The notes under the pieces were generated by a model that saw nothing but the letters and a program-made list of their open reading frames with translations, was not told where the DNA came from and did not search any database. Source: Saccoglossus kowalevskii (lineage: Eukaryota > Hemichordata > Enteropneusta > Harrimaniidae). Taken from it: 11,173 nt of DNA. The stretch spans positions 1-11,173 of the forward strand of contig NW_003154326.1 in NCBI RefSeq assembly GCF_000003605.2. The letters run 5' to 3'. The position numbers were made by a program, and so were the translations under genes. Positions 1-6,154 of this stretch are shown one piece after another; the first letter of the stretch is position 1; every line of letters starts with the position of its first letter.

Positions 1-14
1 CGTATATACATAAT

Positions 15-80
15 ATGTTTGATAAAAGTCCTGTCTTGAATGAATTAGACTCAGTTGCTCCAGTCACAGGTAATTATTAA
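15..80 (+). CDS. Micro-ORF, 21 residues, standard form (VAPVTGNY tail)
   Basis: The frame starts MFDKSPVLNELDS, ends with the tail VAPVTGNY, and is closed by TAA. Ninety-nine of 124 complete units encode a 21-residue peptide of this type, most with A or V at residue 14. The peptide is slightly acidic (D3, K4, E10, D12), with no signal peptide, membrane segment or recognisable motif, and I do not recognise a family. A GGAG stretch lies 15 nt before the ATG, longer than the usual Shine-Dalgarno spacing, so ribosome binding is doubtful. The start is the only one upstream of this stop in frame, because the previous in-frame triplet run begins right after the preceding unit's TAA. Translation is an inference only; a frame this short could arise by chance in a 90-bp repeat. 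Confidence 0.35.
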   Translation: MFDKSPVLNELDSVAPVTGNY

Positions 81-104
81 CCCAGGGAGTCCTATATACA
101 TAAT
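15..104 (+). repeat. Reference 90-bp unit and its anatomy
   Basis: This unit serves as the type copy. Positions 15-80 are the micro-ORF, 81-92 the conserved CCCAGGGAGTCC block, and 93-104 an AT-rich leader running to the next ATG at 105. Internal landmarks are GACTC at 48-52, ACAGG at 66-70, TAA at 78-80 and GAGTC at 87-91. The hexamer AGTCCT occurs twice per unit (27-32 and 88-93). GC is about 36%. The CCCAGGGAGTCC block and the stretch coding PVLNE are among the most constant parts; most variation sits in the AT-rich leader, codons 3-5 and codons 12-17. Non-coding and coding parts are conserved to a similar degree, as expected for homogenised repeats, so conservation alone does not show which part is functional. 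Confidence 0.95.
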
Positions 105-170
105 ATGTTTGATAAAAGTCCTGTCTTGAATGAATTAGACTCAGTTGCTCCAGTCACAGGTAATTATTAA
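105..170 (+). CDS. Micro-ORF, 21 residues, identical to the first copy
   Basis: This frame encodes the same peptide as 15-80, with the same upstream CCCAGGGAGTCC and tatacataat leader. It is the first copy in the window whose full upstream region can be seen. It heads a run of units (105 to about 720) recurring as 2342 to about 2950, with order MFDK/VAPVTGNY, EE/SASGQR, DTVAPV, EE/SASGQR, GGA-coded tail, tatatacgat leader, SASSHR. The same caution about translation applies. Confidence 0.35.
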   Translation: MFDKSPVLNELDSVAPVTGNY

Positions 171-194
171 CCCAGGGAGTCGTATATACATAAT

Positions 195-251
195 ATGGTT
201 GAAGAAAGTCCTGTCTTGAATGAATTGGACTCAGCCTCCGGTCAAAGGTAA
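195..251 (+). CDS. Micro-ORF variant, 18 residues, acidic N-terminus with SASGQR tail
   Basis: The frame starts MVEESPVLNELD and ends SASGQR before TAA. It differs from the standard form at three linked places: codon 2 GTT, codons 3-4 GAA GAA, and Leu11 as TTG. A 2-nt deletion in the alanine-proline region (GCCTCC for GCCGCTCC) shifts the frame so the peptide ends three codons earlier at the TAA inside AGGTAA. The MV form recurs at 4402 and 6288; an MF form occurs at 373, 2432, 2610 and 8444. EE and TTG travel with the 88-bp unit length, so this is a distinct repeat lineage, not scattered point change. The net charge differs clearly from the standard peptide. Confidence 0.3.
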   Translation: MVEESPVLNELDSASGQR

Positions 252-282
252 TTATTAACCCAGGGAGTCCTATATACATAAT

Positions 283-348
283 ATGTTCGATAAAAGTCCT
301 GTCTTAAATGAATTAGACACAGTCGCTCCAGTCACAGGTAATTATTAA
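283..348 (+). CDS. Micro-ORF variant, Thr13 (DTVAPVTGNY tail)
   Basis: This standard-length frame has TTC for Phe2, TTA for Leu8 and GAC ACA, giving D12-T13. The same variant follows the EE/SASGQR unit in every instance: 283, 2520, 4490, 6376 and 8532. The fixed order shows that these units were copied as a block. The ACA change removes the GACTC site normally present here. Confidence 0.3.
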   Translation: MFDKSPVLNELDTVAPVTGNY

Positions 349-460
349 CCCAGGGAGTCCTATATACATAATATGTTTGAAGAAAGTCCTGTCTTGAATG
401 AATTGGACTCAGCCTCCGGTCAAAGGTAATTATTAACCCAGGGAGTCTTATATACATAAT

Positions 461-526
461 ATGTTTGATAAAAGTCCTGTCTTGAATGAATTAGACTCAT
501 CCGCTCCAGTCACAGGAAATTATTAA
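461..526 (+). CDS. Micro-ORF variant, Ser14 and GGA glycine codon
   Basis: The frame reads DSSAPVTGNY in its second half, with glycine coded by GGA and not GGT. The leader is preceded by GAGTCTTATATA instead of GAGTCCTATATA, a marker shared with the units at 2698, 4668, 5838 and 6554. Ser14 is seen at 461, 4668 and 6554. These same three units are 94 bp long because of a 4-bp addition near the following start codon. Confidence 0.3.
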   Translation: MFDKSPVLNELDSSAPVTGNY

Positions 527-540
527 CCCAGGGAGTCCTA

Positions 541-554
541 TATATACGATATAT
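541..554 (+). repeat. 4-bp expansion of the AT-rich leader (94-bp unit)
   Basis: The leader reads tatatatacgatatat before ATG where tatatatacgat is usual, adding four bases and making the step 94 bp (461 to 555). The same expansion is at 4748-4761 and 6634-6647, each time after the Ser14/GGA unit. At 2776-2787 the equivalent block has the unexpanded leader, so it is a dinucleotide-type slippage later copied with its block. It lengthens the distance from GGAG to the start codon. Confidence 0.8.
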
Positions 555-644
555 ATGTTTGATAAAAGTCCTGTCTTGAATGAATTAGACTCAGTCGCTC
601 CAGTCACAGGTAATTATTAACCCAGGGAGTCCTATATACATAAT

Positions 645-701
645 ATGTTTGATAAAAGTCCTGTCTTGAATGAATTAGACTCAGCCTCCAGTCACAGGTA
701 A
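645..701 (+). CDS. Micro-ORF variant, 18 residues, SASSHR tail
   Basis: The start is standard, MFDKSPVLNELD, but the 2-nt deletion gives the tail SASSHR and stop at the TAA in AGGTAA. The same form with its stop intact occurs at 1714, 2878, 3146, 6738 and 8800. It carries the normal DK at residues 3-4 and usually TTA for Leu11 (TTG at 3146), so it is separate from the EE/SASGQR lineage although the deletion looks the same. Either the deletion occurred once and the N-terminal part was exchanged, or it occurred twice. Confidence 0.3.
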   Translation: MFDKSPVLNELDSASSHR

Positions 702-732
702 TTATTAACACAGGGAGTCCTATATACATAAT

Positions 733-798
733 ATGTTTGATAAATGTCCTGTCTTGAATGAATTAGACCCAGCCGCTCCAGTCACAGGTAATTGTTAA
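733..798 (+). CDS. Micro-ORF variant with two cysteines (Cys5, Cys21)
   Basis: Codon 5 is TGT (Cys for Ser) and codon 21 is TGT (Cys for Tyr); the middle reads LDPAAPVTG. This is the only unit seen with Cys at residue 21. Cys5 alone recurs at 913, 1802, 1982, 2966, 3146, 6826, 7006 and 8888. Cys5 units nearly always have CCA (Pro13) in place of TCA and are followed by a unit with the tatatacgat leader, forming a 180-bp dimer repeat. Two cysteines could allow a disulfide, but a single unit is no evidence for this. Confidence 0.3.
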   Translation: MFDKCPVLNELDPAAPVTGNC

Positions 799-912
799 CC
801 CAGGGAGTCCTATATATACGATATGTTTGATAAAAGTCCTGTCTTGAATGAATTAGATTCAGTCGCTCCAGTCACAGGTAATTATTAACCCAGGGAGTCC
901 TATATACATAAT

Positions 913-978
913 ATGTTTGATAAATGTCCTGTCTTGAATGAATTAGACCCAGCCGCTCCAGTCACAGGTAATTATTAA
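913..978 (+). CDS. Micro-ORF variant, Cys5-Pro13
   Basis: The frame starts MFDKCPVLNELDP with the tail AAPVTGNY. It is the standard representative of the Cys5 lineage, which alternates with Ser5 units having the tatatacgat leader (dimers starting at 733, 913, 1802, 1982, 2966, 6826, 7006 and 8888). A variant at 2966 has GAA for codon 3, giving MFEKC. Confidence 0.3.
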   Translation: MFDKCPVLNELDPAAPVTGNY

Positions 979-1002
979 CCCAGGGAGTCCTATATATACG
1001 AT

Positions 1003-1173
1003 ATGTTTGATAAAAGTCCTGTCTTGATGAATTAAACTCAGTCGCTCCAGTCACAGTAATTATTACCCAGAGTCTATATGCATATATGTTGATAAAAGTC
1101 CTGTCTGAATGAATTAGTCTCAGCCGCGCTGGTCACAGGTAATTATTAACCCAGGGAGTCCTATATATATGAT
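1003..1173 (+). pseudogene. Two scrambled units with homopolymer contractions
   Basis: Compared with the matching units at 3412-3591 and 7544-7723, this stretch lacks nine bases between about 1027 and 1106. Each loss shortens a run of two or more equal bases: AA in TTGAATG, GG in CAGGTAA, AA in TTAACCC, GGG and CC in CAGGGAGTCC, AA in CATAATATG, TTT in ATGTTTG, and TT in GTCTTGAAT. Both micro-ORFs are broken: the frame from 1003 stops after TTGATGAATTAA, and the one from 1086 stops within nine codons. The clustering and exclusive homopolymer nature suggest low-quality basecalls or a consensus patch rather than mutation. The following units at 1174 onward match their counterparts well. Confidence 0.85.
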
Positions 1174-1263
1174 ATGTTTGATAAAAGTCCTGTCTTGAAT
1201 GAATTAGACTCAGCCGCTCCAGTCACAGGTAATTATTAACCCAGGGTTAATTATATACATAAT

Positions 1264-1329
1264 ATGTTTGATAAAAGTCCTGTCTTGAATGAATTAGACT
1301 CAGCCGCTCCAGTCACAGGTTATTATTAA
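1264..1329 (+). CDS. Micro-ORF variant with GYY end and altered upstream region
   Basis: The tail is AAPVTGYY (GGT TAT TAT). Upstream, CCCAGGGAGTCC is replaced by CCCAGGGTTAATT, which removes both GGAG and GAGTC at unchanged unit length. The same unit is at 3682, 7814 and 9876. A GYY unit with a normal upstream region is at 5390. If GGAG served in ribosome binding, these four copies would be poorly initiated. Confidence 0.3.
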   Translation: MFDKSPVLNELDSAAPVTGYY

Positions 1330-1533
1330 TCCAGGGAGTCCTATATACATAATATGTTTGATAAAAGTCCAGTCTTGAATGAATTAGACTCAGCCGCTCC
1401 GGTCACAGGTAATTATTAACCCAGGGAGTCCTATATACATAATATGTTCGATAAAAGTCCTGTCTTAAATGAATTAGACTCAGTTGCTCCAGTCACAGGT
1501 AATTATTAACCCAGGGAGTCCTATATACATAAT

Positions 1534-1599
1534 GTGTTCAATAAAAGTCCTGTCTTGAATGAATTAGACTCAGCCGCTCCGGTCACAGGTAATTATTAA
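1534..1599 (+). CDS. Micro-ORF variant with GTG start and Asn3
   Basis: The start codon is GTG instead of ATG (AATGTGTTCAAT), followed by F, N3 and K, with the tail AAPVTGNY. Copies are at 3952 and 8084. The counterpart at 5660 has the same Asn3 and TTC but ATG, so the A-to-G change happened within this lineage and was then copied with its block. GTG is a usable bacterial start, so the frame is not necessarily lost. An out-of-frame ATG (AATG) also appears one base earlier. Confidence 0.3.
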   Translation: MFNKSPVLNELDSAAPVTGNY

Positions 1600-1623
1600 C
1601 CCAGGGAGTCCTATATACATAAT

Positions 1624-1689
1624 ATGTTCGTAAAAAGTCCTGTCTTAAATGAATTAAACTCAGCCGCTCCAGTCACAGGTAATTATTAA
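1624..1689 (+). CDS. Micro-ORF variant, Val3 and Asn12
   Basis: The frame starts MFVKSPVLNELNS with the tail AAPVTGNY; Leu8 is TTA. Replacement of GAT AAA by GTA AAA and of GAC by AAC removes two acidic residues, so the peptide becomes net neutral or basic. Copies are at 4042 and 8174. A hybrid with the same N-terminus but the SASGHR tail is at 5750. Confidence 0.3.
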   Translation: MFVKSPVLNELNSAAPVTGNY

Positions 1690-1713
1690 CCCAGGGAGTC
1701 CTATATACATAAT

Positions 1714-2147
1714 ATGTTTGATAAAAGTCCTGTCTTGAATGAATTAGACTCAGCCTCCAGTCACAGGTAATTATTAACCCAGGGAGTCCTATATACATAA
1801 TATGTTTGATAAATGTCCTGTCTTGAATGAATTAGACCCAGCCGCTCCAGTCACAGGTAATTATTAACCCAGGGAGTCCTATATATACGATATGTTTGAT
1901 AAAAGTCCTGTCTTGAATGAATTAGACTCAGTCGCTCCAGTCACAGGTAATTATTAACCCAGGGAGTCCTATATACATAATATGTTTGATAAATGTCCTG
2001 TCTTGAATGAATTAGACCCAGCCGCTCCAGTCACAGGTAATTATTAACCCAGGGAGTCCTATATATACGATATGTTTGATAAAAGTCCTGTCTTGAATGA
2101 ATTAGACCCAGTCGCTCCAGTCACAGGTAATTATTAACCCAGGGAGT
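1714..2147 (+). repeat. Higher-order block of Cys5/Ser5 dimers (~434 bp)
   Basis: It matches 6738-7171 at an offset of 5024 bp. Order: SASSHR, Cys5-Pro13, tatatacgat leader with DSVAPV, Cys5-Pro13, tatatacgat leader with DPVAPV. A close relative is at 645-1020 and a shorter one at 8800-9067. The Cys5 plus tatatacgat pair forms a 180-bp sub-repeat repeated in tandem. Confidence 0.8.
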
Positions 2148-3323
2148 CCTATATATATGATATGTTTGATAAAAGTCCTGTCTTGAATGAATTAGACTCA
2201 GCTGCTCCAGTCACAGGTAATTATTAACCCAGGGAGTCCTATATACATAATATGTTTGATAAAAGTCCTGTCTTGAATGAATTAGACTCAGCCGCTCCAA
2301 TCACAGGTAATTATTAACCCAGGGAATCCTATATACATAATATGTTTGATAAAAGTCCTGTCTTGAATGAATTAGACTCAGTTGCTCCAGTCACAGGTAA
2401 TTATTAACCCAGGGAGTCGTATATACATAATATGTTTGAAGAAAGTCCTGTCTTGAATGAATTGGACTCAGCCTCCGGTCAAAGGTAATTATTAACCCAG
2501 GGAGTCCTATATACATAATATGTTCGATAAAAGTCCTGTCTTAAATGAATTAGACACAGTCGCTCCAGTCACAGGTAATTATTAACCCAGGGAGTCCTAT
2601 ATACATAATATGTTTGAAGAAAGTCCTGTCTTAAATGAATTGGACTCAGCCTCCGGTCAAAGGTAATTATTAACCCAGGGAGTCTTATATACATAATATG
2701 TTTGATAAAAGTCCTGTCTTGAATGAATTAGACTCAGCCGCTCCAGTCACAGGAAATTATTAACCCAGGGAGTCCTATATATACGATATGTTTGATAAAA
2801 GTCCTGTCTTAAATGAATTAGACTCAGTCGCTCCAGTCACAGGTAATTATTAACCCAGGGAGTCCTATATAATTAATATGTTTGATAAAAGTCCTGTCTT
2901 GAATGAATTAGACTCAGCCTCCAGTCACAGGTAATTATTAACCCAGGGAGTCCTATATACATAATATGTTTGAAAAATGTCCTGTCTTGAATGAATTAGA
3001 CCCAGCCGCTCCAGTCACAGGTAATTATTAACCCAGGGAGTCCTATATATACGATATGTTTGATAAAAGTCCTGTCTTGAATGAATTAGACTCAGTCGCT
3101 CCAGTCACAGGTAATTATTAACCCAGGGAGTCCTATATACATAATATGTTTGATAAATGTCCTGTCTTGAATGAATTGGACTCAGCCTCCAGTCACAGGT
3201 AATTATTAACCCAGGGAGTCCTATATACATAATATGTTTGATAAAAGTCCTGTCTTGAATGAATTAAACCCAGTCGCTCCAGTCACAGGTAATTATTAAC
3301 CCAGGGAGTCCTATATACATAAT

Positions 3324-3410
3324 ATGTTTGATAAAAGTCCTGTCTTGAATGAATTAGACTCAGCCTCCAGTCACAGGTTATTATTAACCCAGGGAGTCCT
3401 ATATACATAA
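3324..3410 (+). CDS. Extended micro-ORF, 28 residues, stop codon lost
   Basis: This unit combines the 2-nt deletion with GGTTATT in place of GGTAATT. The early TAA of the SASSHR form becomes TTA, and the frame runs on through the CCCAGGGAGTCC block as SASSHRLLLTQGVLYT, ending at TAA 3408-3410 just before the next ATG at 3412. The same extended frame occurs at 4942 (ATG 4942; its leader into 5030 is the same), 7186 and 9428. It follows from joining a GYY-type 3' end to a deletion-type unit and is likely accidental. Confidence 0.25.
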   Translation: MFDKSPVLNELDSASSHRLLLTQGVLYT

Positions 3411-4167
3411 TATGTTTGATAAAAGTCCTGTCTTGAATGAATTAGACTCAGTCGCTCCAATCACAGGTAATTATTAACCCAGGGAGTCCTATATGCATAA
3501 TATGTTTGATAAAAGTCCTGTCTTGAATGAATTAGTCTCAGCCGCGCTGGTCACAGGTAATTATTAACCCAGGGAGTCCTATATATATGATATGTTTGAT
3601 AAAAGTCCTGTCTTGAATGAATTAGACTCAGCCGCTCCAGTCACAGGTAATTATTAACCCAGGGTTAATTATATACATAATATGTTTGATAAAAGTCCTG
3701 TCTTGAATGAATTAGACTCAGCCGCTCCAGTCACAGGTTATTATTAATCCAGGGAGTCCTATATACATAATATGTTTGATAAAAGTCCAGTCTTGAATGA
3801 ATTAGACTCAGCCGCTCCGGTCACAGGTAATTATTAACCCAGGGAGTCCTATATACATAATATGTTCGATAAAAGTCCTGTCTTAAATGAATTAGACTCA
3901 GTTGCTCCAGTCACAGGTAATTATTAACCCAGGGAGTCCTATATACATAATGTGTTCAATAAAAGTCCTGTCTTGAATGAATTAGACTCAGCCGCTCCGG
4001 TCACAGGTAATTATTAACCCAGGGAGTCCTATATACATAATATGTTCGTAAAAAGTCCTGTCTTAAATGAATTAAACTCAGCCGCTCCAGTCACAGGTAA
4101 TTATTAACCCAGGGAGTCCTATATACATAATATGTTTGATAAAAGTCCTGTCTTGAATGAATTAGAC
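3381..4167 (+). repeat. Long higher-order block (~787 bp), three copies
   Basis: By eye this stretch matches 7513-8299 with no difference found (offset 4132 bp), and its later part (from 3525) matches 1107-1749 at an offset of 2418 bp. The order of unit types is Ile17, LVSAAL, tatatatgat leader, TTAATT/GYY, CCA-coded Pro6, TTC/VAPV, GTG-Asn3, Val3-Asn12. A partial, more diverged run of the same order is at 5300-5760. Identity over hundreds of bases in a family whose neighbouring units differ at several sites means recent block duplication or assembly duplication. Confidence 0.85.
3502..3567 (+). CDS. Micro-ORF variant, LVSAALVTG middle
   Basis: The frame starts MFDKSPVLNEL and continues VSAALVTGNY: Asp12 is Val (GTC), Ala15 is GCG and Pro16 is Leu (CTG). 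The leader reads tatgcataat. The intact copies are at 3502 and 7634, and the damaged unit at 1086 is a third. This is the most hydrophobic of the variants. The markers make it a useful anchor for aligning the three long blocks. Confidence 0.3.
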   Translation: MFDKSPVLNELVSAALVTGNY

Positions 4168-4268
4168 CCAGCCGCTCCAGTCACAGGTAATTATTAACCC
4201 AGGGAGTCCTATATATACGATATGTTTGATAAAAGTCCTGTCTTGAATGAATTAGACCCAGTTGCTCC

Positions 4269-4802
4269 AGTCACAGGTAATTATTAACCCAGGGAGTCCT
4301 ATATACATAATATGTTTGATAAAAGTTCTGTCTTGAATGAATTAGACTCAGTTGCTCCAGTCACAGGTAATTATTAACCCAGGGAGTCGTATATACATAG
4401 TATGGTTGAAGAAAGTCCTGTCTTGAATGAATTGGACTCAGCCTCCGGTCAAAGGTAATTATTAACCCAGGGAGTCCTATATACATAATATGTTCGATAA
4501 AAGTCCTGTCTTAAATGAATTAGACACAGTCGCTCCAGTCACAGGTAATTATTAACCCAGGGAGTCCTATATACATAATATGTTTGAAGATAGTCCTGTC
4601 TTAAATGAATTGGACTCAGCCTCCGGTCACAGGTAATTATTAACCCAGGGAGTCTTATATACATAATATGTTTGATAAAAGTCCTGTCTTGAATGAATTA
4701 GACTCATCTGCTCCAGTCACAGGAAATTATTAACCCAGGGAGTCCTATATATACGATATATATGTTTGATAAAAGTCCTGTCTTGAATGAATTAGACTCA
4801 GC
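4269..4802 (+). repeat. Higher-order block (~534 bp), copy 1 of 2
   Basis: It matches 6155-6688 at an offset of 1886 bp with no difference seen by eye. Order: Ser6, MVEE/SASGQR, Thr13, FEDS/SASGHR, Ser14-GGA, then the 94-bp leader. Diverged relatives of this order begin at 105, 2342 and 8354, where the MVEE unit may be MFEE and the FEDS unit may be FEES. Confidence 0.85.
4312..4377 (+). CDS. Micro-ORF variant, Ser6 in place of Pro
   Basis: Codon 6 is TCT, so the N-terminal part reads MFDKSSVLNELDS, with the tail VAPVTGNY. The same change is at 6198, as part of a copied block, and at 10596 with an alanine tail. It is followed by the MVEE/SASGQR unit at 4402 (and at 6288). Confidence 0.3.
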   Translation: MFDKSSVLNELDSVAPVTGNY

Positions 4803-4851
4803 CGCTCCAGTCACAGGTAATTATTAACCCAAGGAGTCCAATATACATAAT

Positions 4852-4917
4852 ATGTTTGATAAAAGTCCTGTCTTGAATGAATTAGACTCAGCCGCTCCAA
4901 TCACAGGTGATTTTTAA
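4852..4917 (+). CDS. Micro-ORF variant with GDF end
   Basis: The tail reads AAPITGDF (GGT GAT TTT TAA), a private change seen only here. The upstream block is also altered (CCAAGGAGTCCAATATACATAAT), giving AAGGAG, the best Shine-Dalgarno-like stretch in the array but still about 15 nt from the ATG. The block after its stop reads CCTAGGGAG, a change shared with the units after 5210 and 9248. Confidence 0.3.
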   Translation: MFDKSPVLNELDSAAPITGDF

Positions 4918-5029
4918 CCTAGGGAGTCCTATATATATGATATGTTTGATAAAAGTCCTGTCTTGAATGAATTAGACTCAGCCTCCAGTCACAGGTTATT
5001 ATTAACCCAGGGAGTCCTATATACATAAT

Positions 5030-5095
5030 ATGTTTGATAAAAGTCCTGCCTTGAATGAATTTGACTCAGCCGCTCCAGTCACAGGAAATTATTAA
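5030..5095 (+). CDS. Micro-ORF variant, Ala7 and Phe11
   Basis: The frame starts MFDKSPALNEFDS with the tail AAPVTGNY and a GGA glycine. GCC replaces GTC and TTT replaces TTA. A second unit with the same two changes is at 9068, but there the N-terminus is MFEES, so the two differ by an exchange upstream of codon 5. It begins a four-unit block found twice (5041-5430 and 9079-9468). Confidence 0.3.
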   Translation: MFDKSPALNEFDSAAPVTGNY

Positions 5096-5430
5096 CCCAG
5101 GGAGTCCTATATATACGATATGTTTGATAAAAGTCCTGTCTTGAATGAATTAGACCCAGTCGCTCCAGTCACAGGTAATTATTAACCCAGGGAGTCCTAT
5201 ATACATAATATGTTTGATAAAAGTCCTGTCTTGAATGAATTATACTCAGCTGCTCCAATCACAGGTAATTATTAACCTAGGGAGTCCTATATATATGATA
5301 TGTTTGATAAAAGTCCTGTCTTGAATAAATTAGACTCAGCCGCTCCGGTCACAGGTAATTATTAACCCAGGGAGTCCTATATACATAATATGTTTGATAA
5401 AAGTCCTGTCTTGAATGAATTAGACTCAGC
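5041..5430 (+). repeat. Higher-order block (~390 bp), Ala7/Phe11 to Lys10
   Basis: It matches 9079-9468 at an offset of 4038 bp. Order: Ala7-Phe11, tatatacgat with DPVAPV, Tyr12-Ile17 with CCTAGGG after it, and tatatatgat with Lys10. The copies diverge on the right inside the next unit (GCCGCTCC versus GCCTCC). Confidence 0.8.
5210..5275 (+). CDS. Micro-ORF variant, Tyr12 and Ile17
   Basis: The second half reads ELYSAAPITGNY: Asp12 is Tyr (TAC) and Val17 is Ile (ATC). The copy is at 9248-9313. Ile17 alone is found in other units (2252, 3412, 4852, 6108, 7544, 8264, 9786, 10146, 11046). The following unit (5300, and 9338) has Lys10 (AAA for GAA). Confidence 0.3.
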   Translation: MFDKSPVLNELYSAAPITGNY

Positions 5431-5749
5431 CGCTCCAGTCACAGGTTATTATTAATCCAGGGAGTCCTATATACATAATATGTTTGATAAAAGTCCAGTC
5501 TTGAATGAATTAGACTCAGCCGCTCCGGTCACAGGTAATTATTAACCCAGGGAGTCCTATATACATAATATGTTCGATAAAAGTCCTGTCTTAAATGAAT
5601 TAGACTCAGTTGCTCCAGTCACAGGTAATTATTAACCCAGGGAGTCCTATATACATAATATGTTCAATAAAAGTCCTGTCTTGAATGAATTAGACTCAGC
5701 CGCTCCGGTCACAGGTAATTATTAACCCAGGGAGTCCTATATACATAAT

Positions 5750-5806
5750 ATGTTCGTAAAAAGTCCTGTCTTAAATGAATTGGACTCAGCCTCCGGTCAC
5801 AGGTAA
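5750..5806 (+). CDS. Hybrid micro-ORF: Val3 N-terminus joined to SASGHR tail
   Basis: The 5' half matches the Val3 unit (TTC GTA AAA, as at 4042), while the 3' half matches the TTG/SASGHR unit (as at 4580). The units before it (5300-5749) follow the order seen at 3592-4041, and the unit after it (5838, with GAGTCTTATATA) follows the order at 4668. This unit is therefore the junction of two blocks, with exchange between codons 4 and 11, in register. Confidence 0.55.
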   Translation: MFVKSPVLNELDSASGHR

Positions 5807-6154
5807 TTATTAACCCAGGGAGTCTTATATACATAATATGTTTGATAAAAGTCCTGTCTTGAATGAATTAAACTCAGCCGCTCCAGTCACAGGAAATTAT
5901 TAACCCAGGGAATCCTATATATACGATATGTTTGATAAAAGTCCTGTCTTGAATGAATTAGACTCAGCCGCTCCGGTCACAGGTAATTATTAACCCAGTG
6001 AGTCCTATATACATAATATGTTTGATAAAAGTCCTGTCTTGAATGAATTAGACTCAGTCGCTCCAGTCACAGGTAATTATTAACCCAGGGAGTCCTATAT
6101 ACATAATATGTTTGATAAAAGTCCTGTCTTGAATGAATTAGACTCAGCCGCTCC

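Noticed and set aside
66-86. Tiny intron: CAG then GTAATTATTAACCCAG with a branch-point-like ATTAAC, recalling the 15-16-nt introns of some ciliates
   Set aside because: Removing 16 nt leaves a 74-nt exon whose joined frame runs into TGA in the next unit (GTC CTG TCT TGA), so no longer protein results. Without transcripts this stays a chance resemblance.
30-91. Conserved RNA structure: CCTGT (30-34) with ACAGG (66-70) and GACTC (48-52) with GAGTC (87-91), interleaved like a pseudoknot
   Set aside because: The pairs are only 5 bp. Units that change GACTC (about 30) or ACAGG (AAAGG in SASGQR units) show no compensating change in the partner, so there is no covariation.
51-101. Reverse-strand micro-ORF of 16 residues (start MYIGLPGLIITC)
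   Set aside because: It opens only in units with the tatacataat leader; the ATG is absent with the other two leaders, so it is less well kept than the forward frame.
93-107. A promoter in every unit, with CATAAT as -10
   Set aside because: No -35-like sequence stands 16-18 nt upstream, and the AT-rich leader would give such matches by chance; CATAAT is also missing in about 30 units.
99-108. Operator-like dyad ACAT-AAT-ATGT over the start codon
   Set aside because: It is short, AT-rich and not kept in the tatatacgat and tatatatgat leaders except as trivial ATAT pairings.
450-462. DnaA box (TTATATACA near the TTATATA leaders) suggesting an iteron origin
   Set aside because: It has one mismatch to TTATNCACA and occurs as such in only five units; most units have CTATATACA. 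No other origin feature is visible.
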